From contig JANRKK010000043.1 of assembly GCA_033763555.1 (NCBI GenBank), positions 62,001 to 126,000 of the forward strand: a stretch of DNA of 64,000 nt. Direction: 5' to 3'. The stretch is from JALYJG01 sp033763555. Lineage in GTDB: Bacteria; Pseudomonadota; Alphaproteobacteria; UBA9219. This document shows positions 1-8,293 of the stretch, piece after piece; positions within the stretch are counted from its first letter, which is position 1, and each line of letters begins with the position of its first letter. The position numbers were made by a program, and so were the translations under genes. The notes beneath the pieces were generated by a model that saw only the letters and a program-made list of their open reading frames with translations, had not been told where the DNA came from and did no database searches.

Positions 1-518
1 CCCACATCGATGCCGACGGCGAAGCATCTCTCGTAACCGCCTGCACCTTTTGCGAACAATGCGTCACGCTTGAACGCGCGGGCATCACAGGCCCCGGCGT
101 CCTGCTCTGGCTCCCCGAAATCGGCCAAGCTGAGCTGAATCATGCTGCACGCGCCATTTACATTGCGCGTCGCTCGGAAGGCCCTATCGCCGAAGCAGCA
201 ACCCGCGCGCTGGATGCCCTGATGGCCCGGCGTGCTGATGCCAAAAAACGTCTGGGTGGTGATGATCCTCTTCTGCTGGCGACTGTCCTGCAGGAAACAC
301 TGGATGAAAAAGAAATCACACAGGCCACAGCCAAACTGGACGGCATACGGCTCCTGCCGCCGGATAAATATCTGGTGCGCGGCCCCAAGGGTGACACAAA
401 CCAGTTTCCTCAAATGGTGAAATACTGGTGTTCATCCGAAGGCCCTTATGCCAACCTGCCGGAACGAAGCTGGATGGATATGTTCAAGACCGCCTCAGCT
501 TCGATCGGCAACGCTTAA
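1..518 (+). CDS. icmJ: IcmJ/DotN-like type IVB secretion protein, 3' part
   Basis: The open frame enters from the left edge (first full codon at base 3) and stops at 516-518, so the N-terminus is outside the window. The visible part contains a cysteine motif (TACTFCEQC) followed by LPEIGQAELNH and, near the end, IRLLPP. I recall the same order in Legionella IcmJ/DotN, which is part of the DotL-DotM-DotN type IV coupling complex and carries a treble-clef zinc site. The C-terminal tail resembles Legionella less. Its presence suggests a Dot/Icm-type secretion or conjugation locus to the left. The identification rests on motif memory, not on a search. Confidence 0.72.
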   Translation, partial: HIDADGEASLVTACTFCEQCVTLERAGITGPGVLLWLPEIGQAELNHAARAIYIARRSEGPIAEAATRALDALMARRADAKKRLGGDDPLLLATVLQETLDEKEITQATAKLDGIRLLPPDKYLVRGPKGDTNQFPQMVKYWCSSEGPYANLPERSWMDMFKTASASIGNA

Positions 519-534
519 CTTCCTTACGCACGGC

Positions 535-1152
535 ATGCTCCATCCGCATCTTCGCTCCAGCCCCTCCCTGGCAGGGCAATGCATCGGTCTCCTCGGTGGC
601 TCTTTCAACCCAGCGCATGATGGCCACCGCTCCATAAGCCTGTACGCCTTGAAACGGTTGAAACTGAATCAGGTCTGGTGGCTGGTCAGCCCACAAAATC
701 CGCTCAAACCCTCCAAAGGCATGGCCCCCTTGGCAACACGCCTGAAAGAGGCCCGCAAAGTTGCCAGCCATAACCGCATTGCCGTGATGGATATGGAGGT
801 GCAGCTTCGTACCCGCTACACTTTCGACACATTGCGCGCCTTGCGCCGCCGTTTTCCGAAAACGCGCTTTGTATGGCTGATGGGCGCCGACAATCTCAAC
901 CAGATCCCCGCATGGCATGAAGGGCTGGCGATTTTCCATGTTATGCCTGTTGCCGTCTTCCGCCGCCCTGCCTATGCTGTAGGCCGTGGATTGGGCAAGG
1001 CAGCGCAGCGCCATAGCCGTTCCTGGCATCCGGCCAAGCATGCAAGCGAGCTTGCATCCCTGCCGCCGCCAGCCTGGCTTGTACTCGACAATCCACTGAA
1101 TAAACTGTCGGCAACCGAGATCCGCGGCAAATCCCACAAGAAAGGCAAATAA
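535..1152 (+). CDS. nadD: nicotinate-nucleotide adenylyltransferase
   Basis: NadD transfers AMP from ATP to nicotinate mononucleotide, the step after NadC in NAD synthesis. The nucleotidyltransferase signature is visible near the N-terminus (GGSFNPAHDGH), followed by WWLVSPQNPLK, WLMGADNL and a C-terminal SATEIR motif. The frame is open from 448, but a start at 535 avoids overlapping the preceding gene, which ends at 518, and gives about 205 residues, normal for the family. rsfS follows after 2 bp, the usual alphaproteobacterial nadD-rsfS-rlmH order. The first steps of the pathway (nadABC) lie elsewhere in this window. Confidence 0.93.
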   Translation: MLHPHLRSSPSLAGQCIGLLGGSFNPAHDGHRSISLYALKRLKLNQVWWLVSPQNPLKPSKGMAPLATRLKEARKVASHNRIAVMDMEVQLRTRYTFDTLRALRRRFPKTRFVWLMGADNLNQIPAWHEGLAIFHVMPVAVFRRPAYAVGRGLGKAAQRHSRSWHPAKHASELASLPPPAWLVLDNPLNKLSATEIRGKSHKKGK

Positions 1153-1154
1153 GC

Positions 1155-1667
1155 GTGGCAAAAACGAAAAAAACCAAATCCAAAGCCAATGTAAAGAAAA
1201 AATCCGCAGCGGTAAAAAAGCCTGTCAAGAAAACCGCCTTTAAAAAACCAATTGCGCGCAAAGCCGTAAAGAAACCGTCTCCAGCACCCGCCAGGAAAAA
1301 AGGGCCGCGTGGACTGCCGGAAATTCTGCGCGATACAGCGCTGAAAATCCTTGATGACCGTCAGGCCGAAGATATTGTAACCGTCGACCTTACGGCCAGA
1401 AGCAGCCTGGCCGATTACCTGATCGTTGCTTCCGGCCGCGCTTCGCGCCAGGTTGCCGCAATCGCCCATTATCTGCGTGAAGCCTTCACCAAGCATGGCG
1501 TGCGTCAAATCCGCATCGAGGGCTTGCCGCAAGGCAACTGGGTTCTGGTCGATGCGGGTGATGTGGTCGTGCATCTGTTTCGCCCCGAAGTCCGGCGCTA
1601 TTACGATCTGGAAGGCATATGGGGCGGTGATGGCGTGATTGACCGCGCCGCAATCATGAAGGAATAA
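1155..1667 (+). CDS. rsfS: ribosomal silencing factor RsfS with basic N-terminal extension
   Basis: RsfS binds ribosomal protein uL14 on the large subunit and blocks subunit joining when nutrients are low. The family domain occupies roughly residues 52-165 and is recognised by SSLADYLIVASGRASRQV, GNWVLVDAGDVVVHLF and RRYYDLEGIWGG. The first 50 or so residues are an unusual Lys/Ala/Pro-rich stretch with repeated KK motifs, absent from typical RsfS of about 110-120 residues, and probably disordered. The start is GTG at 1155, 2 bp after nadD. A later start within the lysine-rich part cannot be excluded. rlmH follows after 2 bp, so the three genes are probably co-transcribed. Confidence 0.92.
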   Translation: MAKTKKTKSKANVKKKSAAVKKPVKKTAFKKPIARKAVKKPSPAPARKKGPRGLPEILRDTALKILDDRQAEDIVTVDLTARSSLADYLIVASGRASRQVAAIAHYLREAFTKHGVRQIRIEGLPQGNWVLVDAGDVVVHLFRPEVRRYYDLEGIWGGDGVIDRAAIMKE

Positions 1668-1669
1668 CG

Positions 1670-2122
1670 GTGAAAATCGCCGTTCTGGCTATCGGCAAAA
1701 TGGGCGCTGCCGAAACAACTTTATGTGACGAATATCTAAAACGGATGAAAGGCAAAATATCCGTCAAGGAAGTTGCCTCGCCCAAAAACCTGCCGCCCGC
1801 GCAAACACAAAAAGCCGAAGCTGAAAAAATTCTGGCATCACTTCCGGCCAAAGCCTACGCCATTCTTCTCGATGAGCGCGGCAAGGATCTCACCAGCCGG
1901 GAATTTGCCAGCAAGCTGGATAGGTGGAAAGAGCAAAATGCCGACCTTGTTTTTATTATCGGCGGAGCCGACGGCGTGACGGAGGATGTGCGCAAGCGCG
2001 CAAATTTCACGCTAGGTTTTGGAAAGCTGACATGGCCGCATCGTTTGGTACGCGTTATGCTTCTGGAACAGATTTACCGCGCCGCGCAGATCAGCGCCGG
2101 ACACCCCTATCACAGGGACTGA
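1670..2122 (+). CDS. rlmH: 23S rRNA (pseudouridine(1915)-N(3))-methyltransferase RlmH
   Basis: RlmH is a SPOUT-class enzyme that methylates pseudouridine 1915 in helix 69 of 23S rRNA, using SAM. The 150-residue length is typical. The SAM-binding knot motif IIGGADG and the C-terminal block LTWPHRLVRVMLLEQIYRAAQI...HPYHRD are clear. The start is GTG at 1670, two bases after the rsfS stop. The 3' end overlaps the convergent regulator gene by 13 bp. Confidence 0.95.
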   Translation: MKIAVLAIGKMGAAETTLCDEYLKRMKGKISVKEVASPKNLPPAQTQKAEAEKILASLPAKAYAILLDERGKDLTSREFASKLDRWKEQNADLVFIIGGADGVTEDVRKRANFTLGFGKLTWPHRLVRVMLLEQIYRAAQISAGHPYHRD

Positions 2123-2697
2123 AGCCTGTAGGCTCCTGCTTCATTGACCAGAAAATTGATACCCTGCCCATCCGGGTCGAGCTTGCGGCGCAGCTGATAA
2201 ATATGTGTTTCCAGTGTATGCGTATCGATACGCCCATCATGGCCCCAAACAGCTGCCAGCAATTCTTCGCGACTGACAGGCCTTTCACTTTGTGCCAGAT
2301 AGTCCAACAAGGCGGTTTCCTTTTCGGTCAGACGGATGATAACGCCGTCTTTTTCTCGTACAAGCTGGCGGTTATGGATCTCCAGGCGGTAAGGCCCAAC
2401 AATTCTGGGCGCATTTTTGGTTCGCGGTGAGGCGCGAAGTGCAAGGGAAAGTCGCGCCAGCAAATGTCCCAGCCGCACAGGCTTGGAAAAAACTTCCACT
2501 GATGGATGCGTGCTCCAGCCATGGCCAGCTTCACCCAGAAGAAAAATCCGCCCGATTTTCTGATCTGAAAAATTATCGAGTGCCTTTTTGTCCGCTGAGG
2601 CTTCGTCAAGAACAACGGCATCACTGGCAGGGACAGTAGAAAGATTTGCAGCTTCCTCTGTATCGCCAAGCCCGGCAAGCTTCACAGCCTCAGCCAC
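2110..2697 (-). CDS. OmpR-family winged-helix regulator with degenerate receiver domain
   Basis: The C-terminal third is an OmpR/PhoB winged helix (IRLTEKETALLDYLAQ, then SREELLAAVWGHD and THTLETHIYQLRRKLD). The N-terminal part resembles a decayed receiver: a VVLDE strand, then FLLGEAG, then a FSKPVRLGHLLARL segment like the Lys-Pro end of REC. The acidic pocket is not visible. The given start is GTG at 2697, but the frame stays open upstream to 2745 and encodes LPVHLIIPD, which looks like the first receiver strand. Translation may therefore begin at CTG 2742, 7 bp behind a GGAG. No kinase is adjacent; the gene ends a leftward group with fabD and fabG. Targets are unknown. Confidence 0.75.
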   Translation of the reverse strand: MAEAVKLAGLGDTEEAANLSTVPASDAVVLDEASADKKALDNFSDQKIGRIFLLGEAGHGWSTHPSVEVFSKPVRLGHLLARLSLALRASPRTKNAPRIVGPYRLEIHNRQLVREKDGVIIRLTEKETALLDYLAQSERPVSREELLAAVWGHDGRIDTHTLETHIYQLRRKLDPDGQGINFLVNEAGAYRLQSL

Positions 2698-2745
2698 CGC
2701 CTCGCGCAGGGCAGCGTCGGGAATGATGAGATGAACAGGCAGAGT

Positions 2746-3036
2746 CTACTCCGCAGGCGGTGTGAAATCGCGCTCGCCGGGCTTTTTGTCTTCAGTTTTT
2801 TCCGGCGCAGACTCTTCCGGTTTTACCTGCACCATGCCCTCCGGCAGGGAAAATAGCGGATTTTTACTCTCCGGCCCGAAATGTTTGTAGATCAGCGCAA
2901 GGCCCAGAAAAATTGCCAACCATAGCGCCATATTGCGCAAAATTTTTCCCCGGTTCATGGCAATGATGCCGGGAGCCATAAAAATAATGAGCGCAAGCGT
3001 AAGGAGTACGCCAAGGATAAGTGAAACTTTGTCCAT
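2746..3036 (-). CDS. small membrane protein with two transmembrane segments
   Basis: This is a 96-residue protein of unknown function. Two hydrophobic helices span about residues 5-26 and 35-50, joined by a short basic loop (MNRGKILRN). An acidic, lysine- and proline-rich tail of about 40 residues follows (PEESAPEKTEDKK...). It sits between fabG (15 bp gap) and the OmpR-type regulator, on the same strand, so co-transcription is likely. I recognise no catalytic motif. Confidence 0.7.
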   Translation of the reverse strand: MDKVSLILGVLLTLALIIFMAPGIIAMNRGKILRNMALWLAIFLGLALIYKHFGPESKNPLFSLPEGMVQVKPEESAPEKTEDKKPGERDFTPPAE

Positions 3037-3051
3037 GAATCTCTCCTCTGG

Positions 3052-3792
3052 TTAGATCATCGCCATGCCGCCATTGACATGCAGCGTCTGTCCCGTGACA
3101 TAGCGCGCTTCCTCGCTGGCCAGATAAACAACGGCTGAGGCGATATCTTTTGGTTCACCCATCGCGCCTGCCGGAATGGCGGACAGCATGCGCTGTTTCT
3201 GATCGTCGGTCAGCGCATCCGTCATAGCCGTGGTGATAAAGCCGGGAGCGACGCAATTCACGGTTACCTGCCGCGGTGCCATTTCCTGCGCCAGTGATTT
3301 GCTCATCCCGATCAGGCCCGCTTTCGACGCCGCATAATTGGCTTGTCCGCCATTACCTGTAACGCCAACGATCGAGGTAATGCTGATAATACGGCCCCAG
3401 CGGCGCGACATCATGCCCTTCAGAGCCGCACGCGACAGGCGGAAAGCCGCACCCAGATTAACATTCAAAACCGTGTCCCAATCTTCATCCTTCATGCGCA
3501 GCGCGAGGCCATCACGCGTCAAACCTGCATTGTTGACGAGAATATCAACGCCCGCACCCAATTGCATTTCCGCTTCTTTCATCAGGGCAGCAGGCGCCAC
3601 CGGATCGCCAAGATTGGCGGCGGCCACAAAACTGCGCTCGCCCAATTCGCCTTGCAGCGCCTTCAGGGCGTCCAGCTTGGTGCCTGACAGAACAACCTTC
3701 GCGCCCTGCGCATGCAGCGCCTGCGCGATGGCTTTGCCGAGGCCGCCCGAAGCGCCAGTGACGAGAGCATTTTTTCCGGAAAGATTGAACAT
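3052..3792 (-). CDS. fabG: 3-oxoacyl-[acyl-carrier-protein] reductase
   Basis: FabG uses NADPH to reduce 3-oxoacyl-ACP in each round of fatty-acid elongation. It is a classical short-chain dehydrogenase: the cofactor loop TGASGGLG is near residue 12, NNAG in the middle, and the catalytic Ser and YAASK lie in ITSIVGVTGNGGQANYAASK. The C-terminus (YVTGQTLHVNGGMAMI) is typical of FabG. The frame is open much further upstream, but the start at 3792 follows the fabD stop by 5 bp and gives the usual 246 residues. fabD lies immediately upstream in the same operon. Confidence 0.95.
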   Translation of the reverse strand: MFNLSGKNALVTGASGGLGKAIAQALHAQGAKVVLSGTKLDALKALQGELGERSFVAAANLGDPVAPAALMKEAEMQLGAGVDILVNNAGLTRDGLALRMKDEDWDTVLNVNLGAAFRLSRAALKGMMSRRWGRIISITSIVGVTGNGGQANYAASKAGLIGMSKSLAQEMAPRQVTVNCVAPGFITTAMTDALTDDQKQRMLSAIPAGAMGEPKDIASAVVYLASEEARYVTGQTLHVNGGMAMI

Positions 3793-3797
3793 GATGA

Positions 3798-4739
3798 TTA
3801 CCTTGTTGCGAGGAAAGTTTCGATATCCTGAGGCGTATGCAGTGAAACCGTGGCCAGTTCCTTGTCGATACGGCGCGTCAGGCCCGCCAGCACGGTTCCT
3901 GCCCCGCATTCGACCAATTGTTCAACGCCCTTGGCCTTCATGTAAAGCACGGATTCACGCCAGCGGACGGAGCCCGTTACCTGCCGCACCAGCAAATCAC
4001 GGATGGCGGCGGGGTCGGTCACAGCCTCGGCCGTCACATTGGCGATCACAGCCACGGCGGGCGGCTTGATCGTCACATCTGCCAAAGCCTTTTGCATCAC
4101 ATCCGCGGCAGGCTGCATCAGCGAACAATGAAACGGCGCACTGACAGGCAGCTTCACGCTGCGCTTGAAACCTTTTTCGGCAGCAATAGCGATGGCGCGA
4201 TCAACAGCAGCAGCATGGCCGCTGATCACCACCTGGCCCGGTGCATTGTCGTTCGCTGCCGTGCAAACTTCACCCTGTGCGGCAGCCGCGGCAATCTCTT
4301 GCGCGACAGGTAGATCAACACCGATCAGGGCGGCCATGGCACCGATGCCGACAGGCACCGCCTGCTGCATCGCCTGCCCGCGCTTTTTCAAAAGCCTGGC
4401 CGTATCGGCTAAGGTCAAGCTTCCGGCAGCGGCGAGCGCCGCATATTCGCCGAGGCTGTGCCCCGCCACAAACAGCCCGGCCTCCGGCAAACGAAAGCCT
4501 CCCTGCTTATCCAGAACCCGGATAACGGCCATGCTCACAGCCATCAGGGCGGGCTGGGTGTTCTCGGTCAGCTTCAGGTCGCTTTCCGGCCCCTGAAAGA
4601 TAAGGGTGCTAAGCTTCTGGCCGATGGCCTCATCGACCTCCTGAAACACCTCCCGCGCCTCTGAAAAAGCCCCGGCGAGGGCTTGGCCCATACCTACCGA
4701 CTGGCTTCCCTGCCCCGGAAAAACAAGCGCTCGTTTCAT
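3798..4739 (-). CDS. fabD: malonyl-CoA:ACP transacylase
   Basis: FabD moves the malonyl group from CoA to acyl carrier protein, supplying the extender unit for fatty-acid synthesis. Diagnostic motifs are FPGQGSQ at the start, the nucleophile elbow GHSLGEYAALAA and the catalytic His in APFHCSLM. The start at 4739 (MKRALVFPGQGSQ) was chosen over an upstream in-frame ATG because family members begin right at this motif; this gives 313 residues. fabG follows 5 bp later. The gene is divergent from rpe across a 173-bp spacer that must hold both promoters. Confidence 0.95.
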   Translation of the reverse strand: MKRALVFPGQGSQSVGMGQALAGAFSEAREVFQEVDEAIGQKLSTLIFQGPESDLKLTENTQPALMAVSMAVIRVLDKQGGFRLPEAGLFVAGHSLGEYAALAAAGSLTLADTARLLKKRGQAMQQAVPVGIGAMAALIGVDLPVAQEIAAAAAQGEVCTAANDNAPGQVVISGHAAAVDRAIAIAAEKGFKRSVKLPVSAPFHCSLMQPAADVMQKALADVTIKPPAVAVIANVTAEAVTDPAAIRDLLVRQVTGSVRWRESVLYMKAKGVEQLVECGAGTVLAGLTRRIDKELATVSLHTPQDIETFLATR

Positions 4740-4912
4740 AGGCTTCGAATCCTTTGTTAATGTATCAGGCGCGGAAGAAAGCATACCGGGCCCCCGGCGG
4801 CAAGGCATGCCCCCAGTGCAGGAAAGGCGCGTTCAGCACGATTTTAAGGATTGGTAAGGATTTGTTATAAAATGGCCTTCTACAGTCACAACTCTCGGTT
4901 ATCGGATATCCC

Positions 4913-5575
4913 ATGCAACAAAGCGTCCGCCTCGCCCCTTCGATTCTGTCCGCCGATTTTGCCAAGTTAGGCGAGGAAGTTCGCGCGATGGATAAGGCAG
5001 GCGCGGATTACATCCATGTCGATGTCATGGACGGGCACTTCGTCCCCAATCTGACCATCGGCCCAAATGTGGTGCGGGCGCTTCGGCCTCACAGCAAAAA
5101 ACCTTTCGATGTGCATCTGATGATCGCCCCGGTCGATCCCTACATCAAGGATTTCGCCGAAGCAGGCGCAGACATCATCACCGTCCATCCGGAATCCGGA
5201 CCGCATCTGCACCGTACGATCCAACTCATCAAATCCTGCGGCAAGAAAGCAGGCGTCGCGATCAACCCGGCGACCTCCCTCGCGGCGATTGAACATGTTC
5301 TGCCGGAACTCGATCTTGTTCTGGTGATGACCGTCAATCCCGGCTTCGGTGGTCAGGCTTTTATTATTTCACAGGTCGAAAAAATCCGCGCCCTGCGCAA
5401 AGCCATCGACGCACTGGGCAAAACCATCGATCTCGAAGTTGATGGTGGCATTGCCGCCGATACCGCCAAGCAGGTGATCGCCGCCGGAGCCGATGTTCTG
5501 GTCGCCGGAACCTCCAGCTTTAAAGGCGGCCCCGAGCATTACGCCGCAAATCTCAAAGCCCTTCGAGGGCAGTAA
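4913..5575 (+). CDS. rpe: ribulose-phosphate 3-epimerase
   Basis: Rpe interconverts ribulose 5-phosphate and xylulose 5-phosphate in the pentose phosphate pathway. It is a 220-residue TIM barrel with the family landmarks [10 protein letters not shown] at the N-terminus, [17 protein letters not shown] (metal-binding His and Asp), [16 protein letters not shown] and DGGI near the C-terminus. It is followed after 5 bp by the heparinase-like gene, an arrangement I associate with alphaproteobacteria. Confidence 0.95.
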   Translation: MQQSVRLAPSILSADFAKLGEEVRAMDKAGADYIHVDVMDGHFVPNLTIGPNVVRALRPHSKKPFDVHLMIAPVDPYIKDFAEAGADIITVHPESGPHLHRTIQLIKSCGKKAGVAINPATSLAAIEHVLPELDLVLVMTVNPGFGGQAFIISQVEKIRALRKAIDALGKTIDLEVDGGIAADTAKQVIAAGADVLVAGTSSFKGGPEHYAANLKALRGQ

Positions 5576-5580
5576 CACGC

Positions 5581-7164
5581 ATGAAACCGGCGACCAAAAT
5601 CCTGAAACAGGTTCGCCGTGGTGTGCAAAACGTTGCCTACGGGAATGTGCTGTACCAGAAAATCCTCGCCTCGGGCGAGGTTATGGACAGGCTGCATTTC
5701 ACCCTGCCGGATTCCTGGCCCGGCGATGCGCAGGCGGGCCTTGCGCTGATCGCGGGCCAACGTTCGATGTTCGACAGCCCGTCGGCCAGTGCCCTGCGCA
5801 ATATGACCGTCAGCCTGCGCAACCTGCGCGCTGTTGGCACCGATGCCGCACGCCATATGGCCGCACGCCTGATAGAAGAATGGCTGGAGCATCACGATTT
5901 TTGGGATGAGATTGAATGGTCACCTGCCATTCTTGGCGATCGTATTGCCAGCTGGGTCAGTTTTTATGAATTTTACGGCTCCGCCATTTCGCCAGCCTTC
6001 ACGGCGCGGCTGACCGCCAGTCTGCAGCGCCAATGGAAACATCTGGTGCGTACCATGCCGCCCTCACTGACCGGACTTGCAGGATTGCAGGCGCTGCGCG
6101 GATTGATCTATGGCGGTTTGAATTTTGAGGAAGGCGAAAAGGCCCTTGGGCTTGCCTGTGATCTGCTGCAACGGCAACTGGCCGCGGAAATCCGTCCCGA
6201 CGGCGCGCATATCTCACGCAACCCATCAACGCATTTGCATATGCTGCGCTACCTCGCCGATTTGCGCGCGATCTTTAAGGCATCGGGCCTCGAAATCCCT
6301 GATGCGCTGCGGCCCGCTATCGCTGTTATGCTTCCGGTGCTGAAATTCTACCGCCATGGTGACGGCGGATTGGCACTGTTTCATGGCAGCCGGGAAGAAA
6401 CGCCACTTCTGATCGATGCCATCATTACACAAACTGAAGGCCGCAGCCGCATTCTGCGTCGCCTGGCGGATACGGGCTATGAGCGCATTACGGCCGGACG
6501 CAGCATCCTGATCGCCGATGCCGGAAAGCCGCCGCCGCGCATGTATGGCAAGACCGGACATGCCGGATTGCTGAGCTTTGAATTCGGACAGGGCCGCGAA
6601 AGGCTGATCGTCAATTGCGGAGCCATGGAATCCGCCGATGCCGAATGGCGCGCGGCCTGCGCAGCGACCGCAGCGCATTCCACCACCACCATCGAAGACA
6701 CCAACGCCTGCGAACTTCTGCCCACGGGCGGCGCAACCTCGGCAGCGCAGGTTAGCGTGCAGCGGTATGAACAGAACGGCACACAATATGTCGATATGAC
6801 GCATGATGGCTATCGCCCTGGTTTCGGCATTACTCATCAACGCCATCTCAACCTCAGTGCAGATGGCGAGACCCTGCAGGGCCGCGATATTCTCTCGGGT
6901 GCTGTGGGGCGGAATTTCTCCCTGCGCTGGCATTTGCATCCTTCTGTGCAGGCCTCACTGGCACAAAGCGGTCAGGCAGCCTTGCTGCGCACACCTTCAG
7001 GCAGCGGCTGGCGCCTGCGCATCGAACGCGGCGAATTGGGACTGGAGCCCAGCATCTACTGCGGCAACGGCACGCCCCGACGTAGCCTGCAACTGCGCGT
7101 CAGCGGCCGAACGGAAAAAGACCCGACGGAACTGGCCTGGACGCTGGTTAGGGAGAAGAAGTAG
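5581..7164 (+). CDS. heparinase II/III family protein
   Basis: This 527-residue protein has an N-terminal alpha-helical toroid region and a C-terminal beta-rich heparinase II/III domain (from about residue 310: HAGLLSFEFGQGRERLIVNCG, then AAHSTTTIEDTNACEL). Family members are polysaccharide lyases or lyase-like proteins. In alphaproteobacteria this chromosomal member near rpe is widespread but its substrate is unproven. No clear signal peptide is visible (MKPATKILKQVRRG), so a cytoplasmic location is possible. It probably shares a transcript with rpe. Confidence 0.88.
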   Translation: MKPATKILKQVRRGVQNVAYGNVLYQKILASGEVMDRLHFTLPDSWPGDAQAGLALIAGQRSMFDSPSASALRNMTVSLRNLRAVGTDAARHMAARLIEEWLEHHDFWDEIEWSPAILGDRIASWVSFYEFYGSAISPAFTARLTASLQRQWKHLVRTMPPSLTGLAGLQALRGLIYGGLNFEEGEKALGLACDLLQRQLAAEIRPDGAHISRNPSTHLHMLRYLADLRAIFKASGLEIPDALRPAIAVMLPVLKFYRHGDGGLALFHGSREETPLLIDAIITQTEGRSRILRRLADTGYERITAGRSILIADAGKPPPRMYGKTGHAGLLSFEFGQGRERLIVNCGAMESADAEWRAACAATAAHSTTTIEDTNACELLPTGGATSAAQVSVQRYEQNGTQYVDMTHDGYRPGFGITHQRHLNLSADGETLQGRDILSGAVGRNFSLRWHLHPSVQASLAQSGQAALLRTPSGSGWRLRIERGELGLEPSIYCGNGTPRRSLQLRVSGRTEKDPTELAWTLVREKK

Positions 7165-7177
7165 CCGCCGCGCCTAA

Positions 7178-8086
7178 CTACTCAGCGGCCTGCAAATGCA
7201 GCTCATATGAGTTGCGACGAGATGTCGGACGCCTGGCTTCCCTTACGGCAGTTTGCAGTACATTTTCAAAATGCCCGCCGACAAATTCGATGTGATGGGG
7301 CTGGTCATAACTGTGCCCCGCATCCGTAAGAGTATGCAACTCCGGCGTCCCGGTTGCGCATCTTATCCTTTGCGTCACAAGTTCCTGAGCTATAGGAAAG
7401 GGCACGACATTGTCGTCGGTACTGTGAACAACGACCATGGGACAAGGGACATACAGAACCTGATGCTCATCGGCAAATGTACGGTGACGAAGGGCATCTT
7501 CAATAATTTCTGAAGTTACGCGAGCCTGTAACCCTAACTCCCCGGCGCAAGAGGAAGGGACTGGCAAATCAAACCAGCCATTTTCTCTCAGGCTCTTCTC
7601 CTTGTCAGGGTCAAACATAAATAGAAGTGGCAACAAATTTTTGTCGATATCAAAGGCGGGTGCCGTCAAAACGACACCGCCAGCGTCACCAGGATGTTTG
7701 ATGGCAAGATCGGTTGCAAAATTAGCCCCATTCGAGGTGCCGATGGCAACAATGGTATCGATCCCAGGTTGCTGAGCTGTATGAGACCAGATGGCTTCGG
7801 CTTCCTGGCGCCAGCCGCCGACAGTGAAATTTTTCAGATACTCCTGCCCGCCGTCGATGCTTCTGTCACCGCTATAGACAAACCCTGTGAAACTATGCCC
7901 CCGCTCCCGACAATAGTCGGCGAACATATCCGCTACAGGATTCCAAGGATGCGAGCCGAAGCCGCCAAAATAAACAACCGCAACATTTTCAGTGCCCGGA
8001 ATGTGGCGGCAGTCAACCGCGCGCCCATGGACGCCTCTAATTGTGATGTGATCCTGGAAATCGGCTATATCCATACGCCTTTCCAT
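7178..8086 (-). CDS. alpha/beta hydrolase
   Basis: This is a 302-residue serine hydrolase of the alpha/beta fold. VVYFGGFGSHPWNP supplies the oxyanion region, and the nucleophile elbow is GTSNG (consensus GxSxG). The acid is probably the Asp in HSTDDNVVP and the base the His in DAGHSYDQPH, so a full catalytic triad can be assigned. No signal peptide is apparent, suggesting a cytoplasmic esterase or carboxylesterase-like enzyme. A second possible start lies at 8074. It is convergent with the heparinase gene and divergent from the bactofilin. The substrate is unknown. Confidence 0.85.
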   Translation of the reverse strand: MERRMDIADFQDHITIRGVHGRAVDCRHIPGTENVAVVYFGGFGSHPWNPVADMFADYCRERGHSFTGFVYSGDRSIDGGQEYLKNFTVGGWRQEAEAIWSHTAQQPGIDTIVAIGTSNGANFATDLAIKHPGDAGGVVLTAPAFDIDKNLLPLLFMFDPDKEKSLRENGWFDLPVPSSCAGELGLQARVTSEIIEDALRHRTFADEHQVLYVPCPMVVVHSTDDNVVPFPIAQELVTQRIRCATGTPELHTLTDAGHSYDQPHHIEFVGGHFENVLQTAVREARRPTSRRNSYELHLQAAE

Positions 8087-8130
8087 TTGAGCTGCTCATC
8101 ACTCGCCAAGCGTATGAGAAAACATACGGG

Positions 8131-8145
8131 TTAATGACTCCTTAA
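8131..8145. promoter_or_regulatory. TTAA-N7-TTAA, CtrA-like site upstream of bactofilin
   Basis: The spacer between the hydrolase and the bactofilin gene contains TTAA, seven bases, TTAA. This matches the core of the alphaproteobacterial CtrA full site (TTAA-N7-TTAA), although the usual final C is missing. It lies about 150 bp before the bactofilin start. The motif is short enough to occur by chance. Confidence 0.3.
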
Positions 8146-8293
8146 AGCTATCGGCAACCCCTGGTTTCGCAAGGAAAATTCATTTCTCCGCACCGAATCA
8201 AAAGGTTAAAAAGAGGCGCTTGCGTTTCGGAAGCGAGACATGTTACCGAAGCTTTCTGCCAGCTTTCCCAACCTTAATTTTGGAGGAGAAACA

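Noticed and set aside
4846..4872. Direct repeat AAGGATT upstream of rpe as an operator
   Set aside because: Only seven bases, two copies; it may be part of the promoter region but cannot be supported as a regulator site.
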